Shown here: positions 1 to 7,412 of the stretch, one piece after another | How the letters are laid out: each line of letters begins with the position of its first letter | How positions within the stretch are numbered: position 1 is the first letter of the stretch | DNA from: Bacillota bacterium | Lineage (GTDB): Bacteria > Bacillota > Clostridia > Peptostreptococcales > Acidaminobacteraceae | DNA length: 64,000 nucleotides | Assembly: GCA_025210655.1 (NCBI GenBank) | Contig: JAOARG010000062.1 | Span: forward strand, 1 to 64,000 | Direction of reading: 5' to 3' | Translations under genes and position numbers: made by a program | The notes under the pieces: model-generated | What the model was told of the DNA's origin: nothing | The model's input: only the letters and a program-made list of their open reading frames with translations | The model's database searches: none

Positions 1-125
1 GAATTTTGCTACACCACTTCCTTCATCTATATCATTACTGATATCAACTTGTGGTTCGCTACACTTGGCGGTAAATACCCGTGACTGGACTTGCACCAGT
101 AAGATTAGTGCCATGCCTGGCACAC
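1..125 (-). mobile_element. Group IIC intron, 5' end only (continues beyond the window)
   Basis: Read on the minus strand from 125, the sequence begins GTGTGCCAGGCATGG and continues through GGTGCAAGTCC. These follow the conserved 5' end of group IIC introns (the Oceanobacillus iheyensis intron starts GUGUGCCCGGCAUGG and has GGUGAGAGUCC at the matching place). A GATGAAGGAAGTGG segment further in also resembles domain I of that intron. Only domain I is visible; the reverse transcriptase and domains V/VI would lie left of position 1. The intron starts 7 nt past the lexA terminator stem, as expected for class C introns, which insert just after terminator hairpins. Intron class is from recalled family sequence, not a search. 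Confidence 0.75.
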
Positions 126-160
126 AGTAAAAAATCCTGATTAATTAAAATCAGGATTTA
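126..160 (-). terminator. Intrinsic terminator of lexA
   Basis: A 9-bp perfect stem (aaatcctga 132-140, tcaggattt 151-159) is followed on the minus strand by a T run and then directly by the intron 5' end at 125. It lies 8 nt after the lexA stop codon. Confidence 0.85.
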
Positions 161-166
161 AAATTC

Positions 167-787
167 TTACATTCTCCTAAATACACCTTTAACCAATCCT
201 AGGATTGAAGCATCTTTAGTGTATATTGGATCCATTGTATCATTTTCTGGTTGCAATCTAATATTGTCTTTTTCCTTATAGAATGTCTTAACAGTAGCAC
301 TGTCATCCAAAAGGGCAACGACTATGTCTCCATTGATTGCATCACTTTGTTGTTTTATTAGAATATAGTCTTTATCAAGAATACCAGCTTTTATCATACT
401 TTCGCCTTTTACTTGAAGCATAAAGTAAGTATCACCTTCGTTCATGAAGTCCTTAGGAACAGGGTACTTTTCTTCGATGTTCTCAACAGCAAGTATCGGA
501 GTACCAGCAGTTACATTTCCAACTACAGGAACATATAGAACTTCGTTTTTATAAATACCTAAGCTGTCTTCAGGATCTAGGATCTCAATAGCACGGGGCT
601 TAGTAGGATCTCTTCTTATGTAACCTTTTTCCTCAAGACGAGTAAGATGACCATGGACAGTAGATGTAGATTTTAATCCAACAGCTTCACCAATTTCTCT
701 TACAGAAGGGGGATAACCCTTGTCCATAACAACTGACTTAATATATTCTAATATGATTGTTTGCTTTTTCGTAAGTCCTTCAGCCAT
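167..787 (-). CDS. lexA: LexA, SOS transcriptional repressor and self-cleaving peptidase
   Basis: LexA binds SOS boxes as a dimer and cleaves itself when stimulated by RecA filaments, releasing the DNA damage response. The 206-residue protein has the winged-helix DNA-binding domain at about 1-65 ([17 protein letters not shown] recognition region) and an S24 peptidase domain from about 85. The cleavage site is Ala94-Gly95 (VTAGTP), the catalytic Ser is Ser130 (GESM) and the Lys is about 167 (ATVKTF). I chose the ATG at 787 over an in-frame TTG at 802 because GAGGTG lies 7-8 nt upstream of it. The gene is divergent from a yneA-like gene, and a LexA box overlaps its -35, so it is autoregulated. 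Confidence 0.97.
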   Translation of the reverse strand: MAEGLTKKQTIILEYIKSVVMDKGYPPSVREIGEAVGLKSTSTVHGHLTRLEEKGYIRRDPTKPRAIEILDPEDSLGIYKNEVLYVPVVGNVTAGTPILAVENIEEKYPVPKDFMNEGDTYFMLQVKGESMIKAGILDKDYILIKQQSDAINGDIVVALLDDSATVKTFYKEKDNIRLQPENDTMDPIYTKDASILGLVKGVFRRM

Positions 788-813
788 ATATAAACACCTC
801 AACTTTTTTTATA

Positions 814-842
814 ATTATATCACAAGCATTTAAAAATTACAA
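814..842 (-). promoter_or_regulatory. lexA promoter
   Basis: On the minus strand TTGTAA (837-842) and TATAAT (814-819) are separated by 17 bp, 27 bp upstream of the lexA ATG. The LexA box at 840-853 overlaps the -35 element, consistent with autorepression. Confidence 0.75.
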
Positions 843-853
843 ACATTTGTTCG
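840..853. promoter_or_regulatory. LexA box 1
   Basis: The sequence is C-AAAC-ATTT-GTTC-G, a near match to the Gram-positive CGAACRNRYGTTYG box. It overlaps the -35 of the lexA promoter. Confidence 0.75.
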
Positions 854-861
854 TAAAACAC

Positions 862-890
862 TTTACATCAAACAAATGTTCGTATATAAT
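862..890 (+). promoter_or_regulatory. yneA-like gene promoter
   Basis: TTTACA (862-867) and TATAAT (885-890) are separated by exactly 17 bp. LexA box 2 fills the spacer, so repressor binding would block RNA polymerase directly. Confidence 0.85.
869..882. promoter_or_regulatory. LexA box 2
   Basis: C-AAAC-AAAT-GTTC-G lies between the -35 and -10 of the yneA-like promoter. Confidence 0.8.
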
Positions 891-902
891 AAAATCATAA
901 AC

Positions 903-916
903 AGAACGAGTGTTCG
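903..916. promoter_or_regulatory. LexA box 3
   Basis: A-GAAC-GAGT-GTTC-G has both half-sites perfect. It lies just downstream of the predicted start of the yneA-like transcript. Confidence 0.85.
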
Positions 917-943
917 TGAATTTGTAAAAAAGGGGATGTTAAA

Positions 944-1234
944 ATGAATGTACGAATTAAGAGTAAAACAAGATTTATTGTTTCTGTAACTATTATAGTT
1001 TTAATGTTGCTTACAGGAGTTAACTTCATAACTGGTAAAATGGATGTAGAAGCAATCACAGAATATAAATACATAGAAGTTACTGTAGAGAGCGGAGATA
1101 CTGTTTGGAATCTAGCTAAACAGCATAAACCTGCAGACATGGAAATTAGAAACTATGTATATCTAATATGTAAATATAATAATCTAGATAACGCAGGCAT
1201 AAAGCCTGGCCAGAAGATTATTATGCCTAATTAA
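944..1234 (+). CDS. yneA: YneA-like SOS cell-division inhibitor with LysM domain
   Basis: The 96-residue protein has a short cationic N-terminus, one membrane segment at about 11-30, and a C-terminal LysM domain (about 45-95, VTVESGDTVWNLAKQ to LKPGQ-like KPGQKIIMP). This is the layout of YneA, which is made during SOS and delays septation until DNA is repaired. ATG is preceded by GGGGATG 6 nt away. It is divergent from lexA, as in Bacillus, and is under at least two LexA boxes. Sequence similarity outside the LysM is low in this family, so the name rests on size, topology and context. Confidence 0.8.
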   Translation: MNVRIKSKTRFIVSVTIIVLMLLTGVNFITGKMDVEAITEYKYIEVTVESGDTVWNLAKQHKPADMEIRNYVYLICKYNNLDNAGIKPGQKIIMPN

Positions 1235-1235
1235 G

Positions 1236-1269
1236 AAAATCAGACTAGATCATAATCTAGTCTGATTTT
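1236..1269. terminator. Bidirectional terminator between yneA and the recombinase
   Basis: A 12-14 bp stem (aatcagactaga 1238-1249 with tctagtctgatt 1256-1267) has A and T runs on its two sides. It serves the convergent yneA and recombinase genes. The recombinase stop codon (1257-1259) lies inside the stem. Confidence 0.85.
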
Positions 1270-2390
1270 TTGCCTTCTTCTAGTTCATAATTATCAACAA
1301 TGTCTTTTTTAACATTTTTCTTATGCGCAGCATAGAGCTGAGTAGTCGTTACATTATCATGATCAAGTAGGTTTTGCACATCATATATAGAAAACCCATA
1401 TTCTATCAAACTACTAGCTGCAGTAGCCCTTAGTTTATGAGGACTATAACCGTTGCTCCTAGTAGTTCCTAGAGCTATAGAAGTATATTTCTTTACTAAT
1501 TTTCTAATAGCTTTTTCAGTAAGTCTTGTATTTTGAAGACTTAGGAAAAGGGCATTTTTAATAGAATCCTCTAGTTGTGAATCTTTTGGCCTTTCATTAT
1601 TAATGTATTCAATAACTGCATTCTTAACAGTATTGTTAAGGGGCATAAGGACTTCCTTGCCACGCTTTCTATAAATCATAAACTCATTTCTATTAAAATT
1701 GAAAGAATCGATATTTAGCTGCTGAAGCTCTTTCAATCTAAGTCCATATGTTGTGAAAAGCATTAGAATTGCTTTATCCCTGAGTTTAGTCTTATTCCAA
1801 TAAACTTGCTCTTTTTCAGTAAGACCAGAGCCTGTAGACACTGCTTCTAGCATTATTTTAACTTCATCTACATCCAGCTTTTTAATAGCATCAGGCTGAG
1901 GTTTAGGTAGTTTAATTGGATTAAATCCATCAGTTATGTTTATAGGCAGTACTTCATCTCTAAATAAGAATTTAAACATAACACTCAGTGATGACTTTTT
2001 CCTGGATAATGATCTATTATGATTTTCCATTACATATGTAGTAGATTCAGACTCTATGAAATACCTGGCACAGAAATCGCCTAAAAATCTATTAACATCC
2101 CTAGCTTTAATTTTCTTAAAGTCATCTACAGTAATCTCATTGATTTCACTAGCATCAGTAAGTTTCGTATGTTCGACTAAATACTTCATAAAAAACTTAA
2201 TATCCATTAAATAAGCAAGTCTTGATGTAGCTGAAACAGCATTTCTCAAATATATAAAAAAGTCTATTAAAAACTCAGGAAGCTCATTTTCAATTTCCAT
2301 TGATCTATTAACAACTTGATTTTCTTTAGATACTACATTGTCAGGCTTTGATGATTTGTTATGAACTTTTAAAATACGTTTTGTTGTCAT
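1257..2390 (-). CDS. SOS-regulated tyrosine recombinase (XerC/D-like integrase family)
   Basis: This 377-residue protein has the full tyrosine recombinase catalytic set: Arg218 (TYGLRLKEL), Lys244 region, His318-x-x-Arg321 (SPHKLRAT), His344 (LLDHDN) and nucleophile Tyr353 (TTQLYAAH). The N-terminal part to about 160 is a SAM-like core-binding domain. ATG at 2390 follows GGAGG by 8 nt. It is not next to a phage or integron cassette array, and its substrate is unknown. A promoter with an overlapping-downstream LexA box lies 340 bp upstream, so its mRNA would carry a long leader made of 7-nt-period repeats. It could be a chromosomal XerD-like enzyme or a domesticated integrase. Confidence 0.9.
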   Translation of the reverse strand: MTTKRILKVHNKSSKPDNVVSKENQVVNRSMEIENELPEFLIDFFIYLRNAVSATSRLAYLMDIKFFMKYLVEHTKLTDASEINEITVDDFKKIKARDVNRFLGDFCARYFIESESTTYVMENHNRSLSRKKSSLSVMFKFLFRDEVLPINITDGFNPIKLPKPQPDAIKKLDVDEVKIMLEAVSTGSGLTEKEQVYWNKTKLRDKAILMLFTTYGLRLKELQQLNIDSFNFNRNEFMIYRKRGKEVLMPLNNTVKNAVIEYINNERPKDSQLEDSIKNALFLSLQNTRLTEKAIRKLVKKYTSIALGTTRSNGYSPHKLRATAASSLIEYGFSIYDVQNLLDHDNVTTTQLYAAHKKNVKKDIVDNYELEEGKKSD

Positions 2391-2413
2391 TAATTTATTC
2401 CTCCAATAAAAGG

Positions 2414-2580
2414 GCCGTTGGTCGTAGGTCGTGGTTGGTAGGTCGGAAGTTCAAGAGATTAAGTACTAATAATCCCGTTGGTCGTAGGTCGTAGGTGGTA
2501 GGTCGGAAGTTCAAGAAATTAAATAATTAAGTTCATAAGATAACCCCGTTGGTCGTGGATCGTAGGTGGTAGTTCGGAAG
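2414..2580 (-). repeat. Three 7-nt-period tracts, complementary-arm orientation
   Basis: Three direct copies (about 2418-2450, 2478-2511, 2547-2579) of a 7-nt-period tract related to GGTCGTA end in GGTCGGAAGT. Two are followed by a shared 'caagaRatta' tail. On the minus-strand transcript of the recombinase they read CTACGAC-like and are complementary to the UAG-bearing tract at 2605-2640, which would be transcribed first. Confidence 0.85.
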
Positions 2581-2604
2581 TCTATTATGGTATTGGGTAT
2601 TGAC

Positions 2605-2640
2605 CTTCCGACCTACGAACTACGAACTACGACCTACGAA
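2605..2640 (-). repeat. UAG-N4 heptad array (minus-strand sense) in the recombinase leader
   Basis: On the minus strand TAG occurs four times with exactly 4 nt between (plus-strand CTA at 2613, 2620, 2627 and 2634). The tract is flanked by GGTCGGAAGG. It lies between the predicted promoter at 2727-2754 and the start codon at 2390. Confidence 0.85.
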
Positions 2641-2670
2641 TATAATTCTATATTTTGACTTTTCTATCAA

Positions 2671-2694
2671 CTAACTACTAACTACTAACTACCA
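2671..2694 (-). repeat. Second UAG heptad array in the recombinase leader
   Basis: Plus-strand CTA occurs at 2671, 2678, 2685 and also at 2675, 2682, 2689: two interleaved 7-nt periods of a CTAACTA unit. On the minus strand this is TAGTTAG repeated. It is among the first segments of the predicted leader RNA. Confidence 0.8.
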
Positions 2695-2703
2695 GACTAA
2701 TAA

Positions 2704-2715
2704 AAACATTTGTTC
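2704..2715. promoter_or_regulatory. LexA box of the recombinase promoter
   Basis: On the minus strand the site reads GAAC-AAAT-GTTT, matching the clostridial GAAC-N4-GTTY form. It lies about 12 bp downstream of the -10 at 2727-2732, a position where LexA would block transcription. Confidence 0.65.
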
Positions 2716-2726
2716 CCTATACTTAA

Positions 2727-2754
2727 ATTTTAGCATATTTCTCAATGTAGACAA
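2727..2754 (-). promoter_or_regulatory. Predicted promoter of the recombinase
   Basis: On the minus strand TTGTCT (2749-2754) and TAAAAT (2727-2732) are 16 bp apart. No closer promoter is visible. The heptad tracts therefore appear to lie inside the 5' leader, or were inserted between promoter and gene. Confidence 0.5.
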
Positions 2755-2759
2755 AGTTT

Positions 2760-3477
2760 TTTTATAAATAAGCACAAAGGTATGTTTCCACGTATTACTA
2801 CTCCTAGTCCGATGATTGAATTATCTGCTAACCAGTAAGTTTAAGTAATACAGGAAAAAATTGCGTGTCACACAAGCTTTTTAATAAAATCAAATGACCT
2901 ATGATACATCTAATGCGAATAAAACCGCTCACACAACACGCTTATTTTATCAGTTTCTGGTAAGAAACTACTACGATCATAAATCTTGAGATATTCGCTT
3001 TTTATTTTATATCAGACTTAATATCTATATTAGTAGAAAGAATGGGTTATTTTCGGCACAGGAACATATGTTCGAAGCGTAGATAAAAAGCAACACATAT
3101 TGACAAAGAACACAAACAAAAACAAATTGGTTAACATAATGTATTTATGTAACGTAAGTATGCGAATATGATAAAAAAATGAATAGAAGCAAATTTGAGA
3201 TGAAAAATTTATGACATATAGATTAAATGGACAATTAGATAAAATTTAAAGAATTAATGATAACATAAACAAAAAACATTTTAATGAAAGAAAAGAATGC
3301 TAATCAATCATGATCAAATATATTTCATTGGAGAAATAAATAATAAATCATAGCGTGGAGAAAGAGCTGTAAGTATCAGATAAAACATTGATTGTATAGA
3401 TTAAAACAGCCCTATATTTTTCTTGCTCAACTATTCCCTAAATATACATTTAAAGAACAGTTGAAGATTGAAGTTTA
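2760..3477. other. Gene-free region with one orphan LexA-type palindrome
   Basis: I see no reading frame with a ribosome binding site here; the longest ATG frames end within about 15 codons. The only notable signal is GGAACATATGTTCG at 3061-3074 (GAAC-ATAT-GTTC, both half-sites perfect), with no recognisable gene on either side. The region may be decayed sequence. Confidence 0.5.
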
Positions 3478-3507
3478 GACAGCCCTATTTTACTAAGGCT
3501 GTCTATT
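3478..3507. terminator. Hairpin downstream of the first chemotaxis receptor gene
   Basis: gacagcc (3478-3484) pairs with ggctgtc across an AT-rich loop, 44 nt past the receptor stop codon. The T run on the minus strand is poor, so termination is only plausible. Confidence 0.4.
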
Positions 3508-3550
3508 CTATATTTTCATTAATATTAAATTACCCAATTAAATAAATCAC

Positions 3551-5368
3551 CTAATTAATTCTAAACTTTTCTAAGTCTAATATTAATCTTTCTGAGTTAT
3601 CTTTTTGATCTTTAGACACTTCTTCAAGTTCATTTACTAGGGACCTGATTCCATTTGCCATTTCCAACATTTCTGAAGAGCTTACAGTGGTTTCTTCGAT
3701 ATTTTCTGTTAGGACCTCCATAGAGTCACCTATATATTCCATATTCCTCTTCACGATACCCATACTAGAATTTATCTTTTGAATAATACCACTAAAGCTA
3801 TCTGAATCAGATTGATACTGATTTCCTGTATCTGTAAAGCTTTCATAATCCCTTAAAATGCTATCTTCAAAGTATTCAAGTATACTCTTTGAATTTGTAG
3901 ACAGTTCACCATAAGAGTCATAAATCTCATCTACTAAACCTCTAATATCCTTTACTGATACCTTAGACATTTCAGCAAGTTTTCTGACCTCATCAGCCAC
4001 TACAGAAAATCCCCTACCATGTTCCCCTGCTCTTGCAGCCTCTATTGCAGCATTAAGTGCAAGAAGATTGATTTGTTCTGAAATCTTTTGAATGGTATCT
4101 GTAATATTGATGATATCCTTAACAACTTCTCCTTTAGCAATAGACTTTTGAATAAGCTCACTTTTCTCTTCAAACATTGTTATGGCCTTTTTACTAGATG
4201 CTGAAGCATTGTCTTTCATAACCTTTGCCCTATGATTAATATCTACAGTAAGTCTTTCTCCCTCCATAGTCTGCTCATTAAGCTGTGAAGAAAGATTCAT
4301 TATTTCATAAATTGATGAGTTGATTTCTTCGATAGATCCACTATTATTCTCCATATTAGTAGATATAGCATTAATATTTTCTACTATATGATCTGCATTC
4401 GAAACAAGACTTTCCATTTTATTATGGAGAATTTGATTGTCTTCCAGTACATTATTAGAAGATGATTTACTAGATTTAATAAGCTCTTTCACTTCCCTAG
4501 ACATAGAGTTAAAGTTATGACAAAGAACACCAAGTTCATCTATTGTACCAATCTCCTCTTCACATATTTCTTCCCTTAGATCACCTTCTGAAATATCTAA
4601 AGACTTCTTCGTAAGAACCATAATTCTTTTATTTATCGATTTTGATATAATTAATGCAGTAATTATAGACACCCCTATACCAGCAATAAGTAATAGAGAC
4701 ATATATAATAATGATTTTTTGAATGACTCATCACTCTTATCCTTCAGTTCAGAAGCAACCTTATTGTTTATATCTATTATCTTTTCAAGAGTTTGTTCTA
4801 TGATTATTTGAGTTGTAAGATTCATATTATTTGTTTCAATAGCATTCTCATAGTCACCCATAATAACATATTCGAATGTTTTCTTTCTAGTCTCGTTATA
4901 TGAATTAATGGACTTTTTTAGCACCATTAGTTGAGTCTTCTCTGAACTAGAAAGATTACCTTTTTCAAACTCACTAATTTTCAAATCTATATCTTTCTTA
5001 AGATCATCTATAATTTTTGATTTTTCCTTTACTTGCTCTACTTTCAAGCCCTCATCATATATAGTATCCATAATAATATACTTCATATTTAAAGTATCCC
5101 TATTAATTTTACTAAGATGCTGACTTGGTATCATTCTATTAGAATAAATATCATCCATATTATCATTAAGATATATAAAATTCATCCCATTCTGAATGCA
5201 TATAATAAGCATAATACAAATAATAAGTAGATAGCTTAAAGCAATCTTATACCTTAACTTAAAGCTCCCTATCCTCTTCACAATAGCTTTTAAATTATTA
5301 ACATTCTTAAGTTTAGTAAAATCTTTGACTTTATTAAACCCAAGTTTACCCTTAAAAAACTTTCCCAT
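3551..5368 (-). CDS. Methyl-accepting chemotaxis protein with 4-helix-bundle sensor
   Basis: This 605-residue receptor has a positively charged N-terminus, membrane segments at about 41-63 and 220-242, an extracytoplasmic 4HB_MCP-type domain between them, a HAMP domain (about 243-300) and a cytoplasmic signalling domain. The hairpin tip that contacts CheA/CheW is intact ([20 protein letters not shown], then [11 protein letters not shown]). It would sense an external ligand and control CheA kinase. ATG is preceded by AGAGGTG. It is the first of three paralogues within 8 kb sharing the same N-terminal domain type (compare NRMIPSQHL here with DRLVPTQLL in the third). No che genes are adjacent. 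The ligand is unknown. Confidence 0.95.
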   Translation of the reverse strand: MGKFFKGKLGFNKVKDFTKLKNVNNLKAIVKRIGSFKLRYKIALSYLLIICIMLIICIQNGMNFIYLNDNMDDIYSNRMIPSQHLSKINRDTLNMKYIIMDTIYDEGLKVEQVKEKSKIIDDLKKDIDLKISEFEKGNLSSSEKTQLMVLKKSINSYNETRKKTFEYVIMGDYENAIETNNMNLTTQIIIEQTLEKIIDINNKVASELKDKSDESFKKSLLYMSLLLIAGIGVSIITALIISKSINKRIMVLTKKSLDISEGDLREEICEEEIGTIDELGVLCHNFNSMSREVKELIKSSKSSSNNVLEDNQILHNKMESLVSNADHIVENINAISTNMENNSGSIEEINSSIYEIMNLSSQLNEQTMEGERLTVDINHRAKVMKDNASASSKKAITMFEEKSELIQKSIAKGEVVKDIINITDTIQKISEQINLLALNAAIEAARAGEHGRGFSVVADEVRKLAEMSKVSVKDIRGLVDEIYDSYGELSTNSKSILEYFEDSILRDYESFTDTGNQYQSDSDSFSGIIQKINSSMGIVKRNMEYIGDSMEVLTENIEETTVSSSEMLEMANGIRSLVNELEEVSKDQKDNSERLILDLEKFRIN

Positions 5369-5398
5369 TTTGCACCTCTTAAAATATTCGTCATTCCT

Positions 5399-5812
5399 TG
5401 TTCCTAGTTCGCAGGTCGGCTAAAATTCATTTTGAGCAAAAAGCAATCACTAGAAGTTATTTTTTTTAGTCCTTCCCAACTACCACCTACGACCTACGAC
5501 CAACGGGTTTTCTCAAACACAATTACTAGTATAATACATATTTATGCAACATTCATCATAAAAAGTAAAGTTTTCTTTACTTTTATGTAATAAATATGAG
5601 GACCGTAGGTCGTTGGTCGTGGATCGTTGGTCGGAAAAGCATTAAAGACATTAGAACTATTCAAAAGTAAATTAAAGTCTAGCTTGTGGATGTTAAAGAA
5701 TACAAATGAATGATAATGTTGCAATTTAACTTTAGTTAGCTTAACTGACAAGATCCACTTGAACTAAGGTCTTGAACTTTCGATCTACGAACTGCGACTT
5801 ATGAGCTACGGT
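5399..5812 (-). repeat. Four 7-nt-period tracts upstream of the chemotaxis receptor
   Basis: In the minus-strand direction the order is a degenerate UAG arm (5812-5780), a complementary arm (5636-5600), a clean UAG-N4 arm (5510-5478; plus-strand CTA at 5480, 5487, 5494) and a short complementary arm (5420-5399). UAG arms alternate with arms able to pair with them. The rest of this interval has no convincing gene; the open frame at 5542-5751 runs through the repeats and lacks a ribosome binding site. Confidence 0.8.
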
Positions 5813-5920
5813 TCCACAGTTCTATTTACGGTCTTTGGTTCTTTTAGTCTGGCACATCATTAAACTAGTACTAGTATATTGCTGGACTTAGGTCTTACTA
5901 TTTGATCTTTCTATAAAAAC

Positions 5921-6260
5921 ATAGACCATTCTTATACGTTTAAAGTAAATCCTTTCTTAGTCTAAGCTTTACGGAAGGATTCACTTGTGAATTATGGTCT
6001 TAAAAGCTTTTCCTATCAGACAATCAGACTATCCCACCCGACTATAAACTCGACCCCAGTTAAAGTCTGGCCTGTCAGAAAAGCTCATCTATTATATGGC
6101 CTGATTTATCCTGGAAAGATTAGATCTTAAGAAGCCCTCTAAGGCCAAGTCACCCCATATGATTGTCAAATAAAGATAACATTTCAATTTAATATTTATT
6201 AGCTTATCTGATAGGATGCGACTTAAAATATTGTCTCAAAGCTCTTTCAATCAGATCATC
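5921..6260. repeat. Mosaic repeat family F, copy 1
   Basis: Several short modules recur elsewhere. TTAAAGTAAATC...GGAAGGATTCACTTGT (about 5940-5990) and GGCCAAGTCACCCC (about 6143-6156) recur in the same order at 15425-15520. CGACCCCAGTT...AGTCTGGCCTGT (about 6051-6075), CCTGATTTATCCT and a ~30-bp AATTTAATATTTATTAGCTTA segment recur, reverse-complemented, at 26620-26790. No coding potential is apparent. Confidence 0.7.
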
Positions 6261-6281
6261 AAACTACCTGACTATCAGACT

Positions 6282-6387
6282 AGAACAAAGTCAAATCCTT
6301 TTAAGAAAGGATTTGATGGTCCCGTGCAGCGGGATTGTTTAACTTGTCCGAAGGAAATTATAAATATAATTTCCTAGTCAACAAAAA
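6282..6387. repeat. Structured repeat B, copy 1
   Basis: A ~105-nt element with three consecutive hairpins: an 11-bp stem (6291-6301/6306-6316, loop TAAG), a 5-bp stem TCCCG/CGGGA (6320-6334) and a 9-bp stem GGAAATTAT/ATAATTTCC (6353-6374). Nearly identical copies are at 15122-15230 and 35758-35862. A fourth hairpin of unrelated sequence follows each copy at the same distance; here it is the patatin gene's terminator. Confidence 0.85.
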
Positions 6388-6417
6388 AACACATGGTGAT
6401 TTTTCCACCATGTGTTT
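6386..6417 (-). terminator. Terminator of the patatin-like gene
   Basis: aaacacatggtg and caccatgtgttt form a 12-bp stem, with a run of seven or more T on the minus strand. It lies 20 nt past the stop codon. Confidence 0.85.
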
Positions 6418-6436
6418 AATATGTATAGGATATATC

Positions 6437-7282
6437 CTAGTTGTTTAAAAACTTAAGAATTTTAGTATAGTTTCTATCGACATAATCCATACCCATTTTA
6501 TAAACTGCATCTAGCTTATCTGTATCTTTCTCTACCCTCTTTATATTTATTGCCGTATCAGGTCTAATTACTAATACTTTGTTACTATCTAGACCTTCTA
6601 TATAATCAAGAGTACTATTGTAATGCTCATGCCTATCACGCATAGCATCATTGAAATTTGGGTACTTAGAATAAAACAACTTCCCTAACTTATAGGACTT
6701 TGATGGTTCTTTTCTATAGTCCTTATCTCTAGTAAGTATAATAATAACCTTATCCACACCATCTTCAATAGCTTTCTTAACTGGGATTGAATCAGCTATT
6801 CCACCATCTAAATAGTAATTCTCCTTATAAAGAACCTTCTTTGACATAAATGGCAAACTCGTAGAAGCCTGCATAAGCTTTAGTGTACTGCCCTCATACT
6901 TATCGAAGTACTCTGCTTTACCGGTTTTAAGATTTGTTAAAACCATCTTATACTGAATATCATTACCTTTGAACTCCTGAAAATCGAATTTTTCAAGGGT
7001 ATAGGGAAGTTTATCGTAGATAAAATCCATATTAAAATAGGAACCATTCTTTATCATATGCTCCATTCCCATATACCTTTTATCATTTGCATACTTTACT
7101 GTTGTATTATAAGCCCTTTTATACTGCCTTGATACATAGTTGGCTCCATTACATGCTCCCATTGAAGTACCAATAACATATTCTAGCATAATATCTTTCT
7201 TTAACAATCCATCTACTACACCAGATGCAAAGACTCCCCTGAGTCCTCCACCTTCAATTACTAGTCCATTTTTATAGTTCAT
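6437..7282 (-). CDS. Patatin-like phospholipase family protein
   Basis: This 281-residue protein is a predicted cytosolic serine acyl hydrolase of the patatin family (YjjU/RssA-like). It shows the oxyanion-hole glycine loop (EGGGLRGVF), the nucleophile motif GTSMG in place of GXSXG, and the catalytic Asp in DGGIADS, so the Ser-Asp dyad is complete. It has no signal peptide. I chose ATG 7282 because AAGGATG lies 9 nt upstream; an in-frame TTG at 7303 lacks a binding site. The C-terminal third is typical of bacterial family members with an extra helical tail. Its substrate is unknown. It sits between two chemotaxis receptors, with no evident functional link. Confidence 0.9.
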   Translation of the reverse strand: MNYKNGLVIEGGGLRGVFASGVVDGLLKKDIMLEYVIGTSMGACNGANYVSRQYKRAYNTTVKYANDKRYMGMEHMIKNGSYFNMDFIYDKLPYTLEKFDFQEFKGNDIQYKMVLTNLKTGKAEYFDKYEGSTLKLMQASTSLPFMSKKVLYKENYYLDGGIADSIPVKKAIEDGVDKVIIILTRDKDYRKEPSKSYKLGKLFYSKYPNFNDAMRDRHEHYNSTLDYIEGLDSNKVLVIRPDTAINIKRVEKDTDKLDAVYKMGMDYVDRNYTKILKFLNN

Positions 7283-7412
7283 CTTAATCACATCCTTAAT
7301 CAAAGCGTTGAACTATCAACACTTAGCCTAACAATGACTTAACTTAACAAAAAAGTTTAAAACTTATATATCAACATAAAGTAATATAAAACAACATAAT
7401 TAGTATAACATA

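Noticed and set aside
895-1140. 81-residue minus-strand reading frame
   Set aside because: It is antisense to the yneA-like gene and covers its promoter and LexA box 3; no ribosome binding site.
2414-2640. CRISPR array
   Set aside because: Repeats are short 7-nt-period tracts with no constant-length unique spacers and no cas genes.
5542-5751. 69-residue minus-strand reading frame
   Set aside because: It runs through 7-nt-period repeats, has no ribosome binding site and no recognisable protein features.
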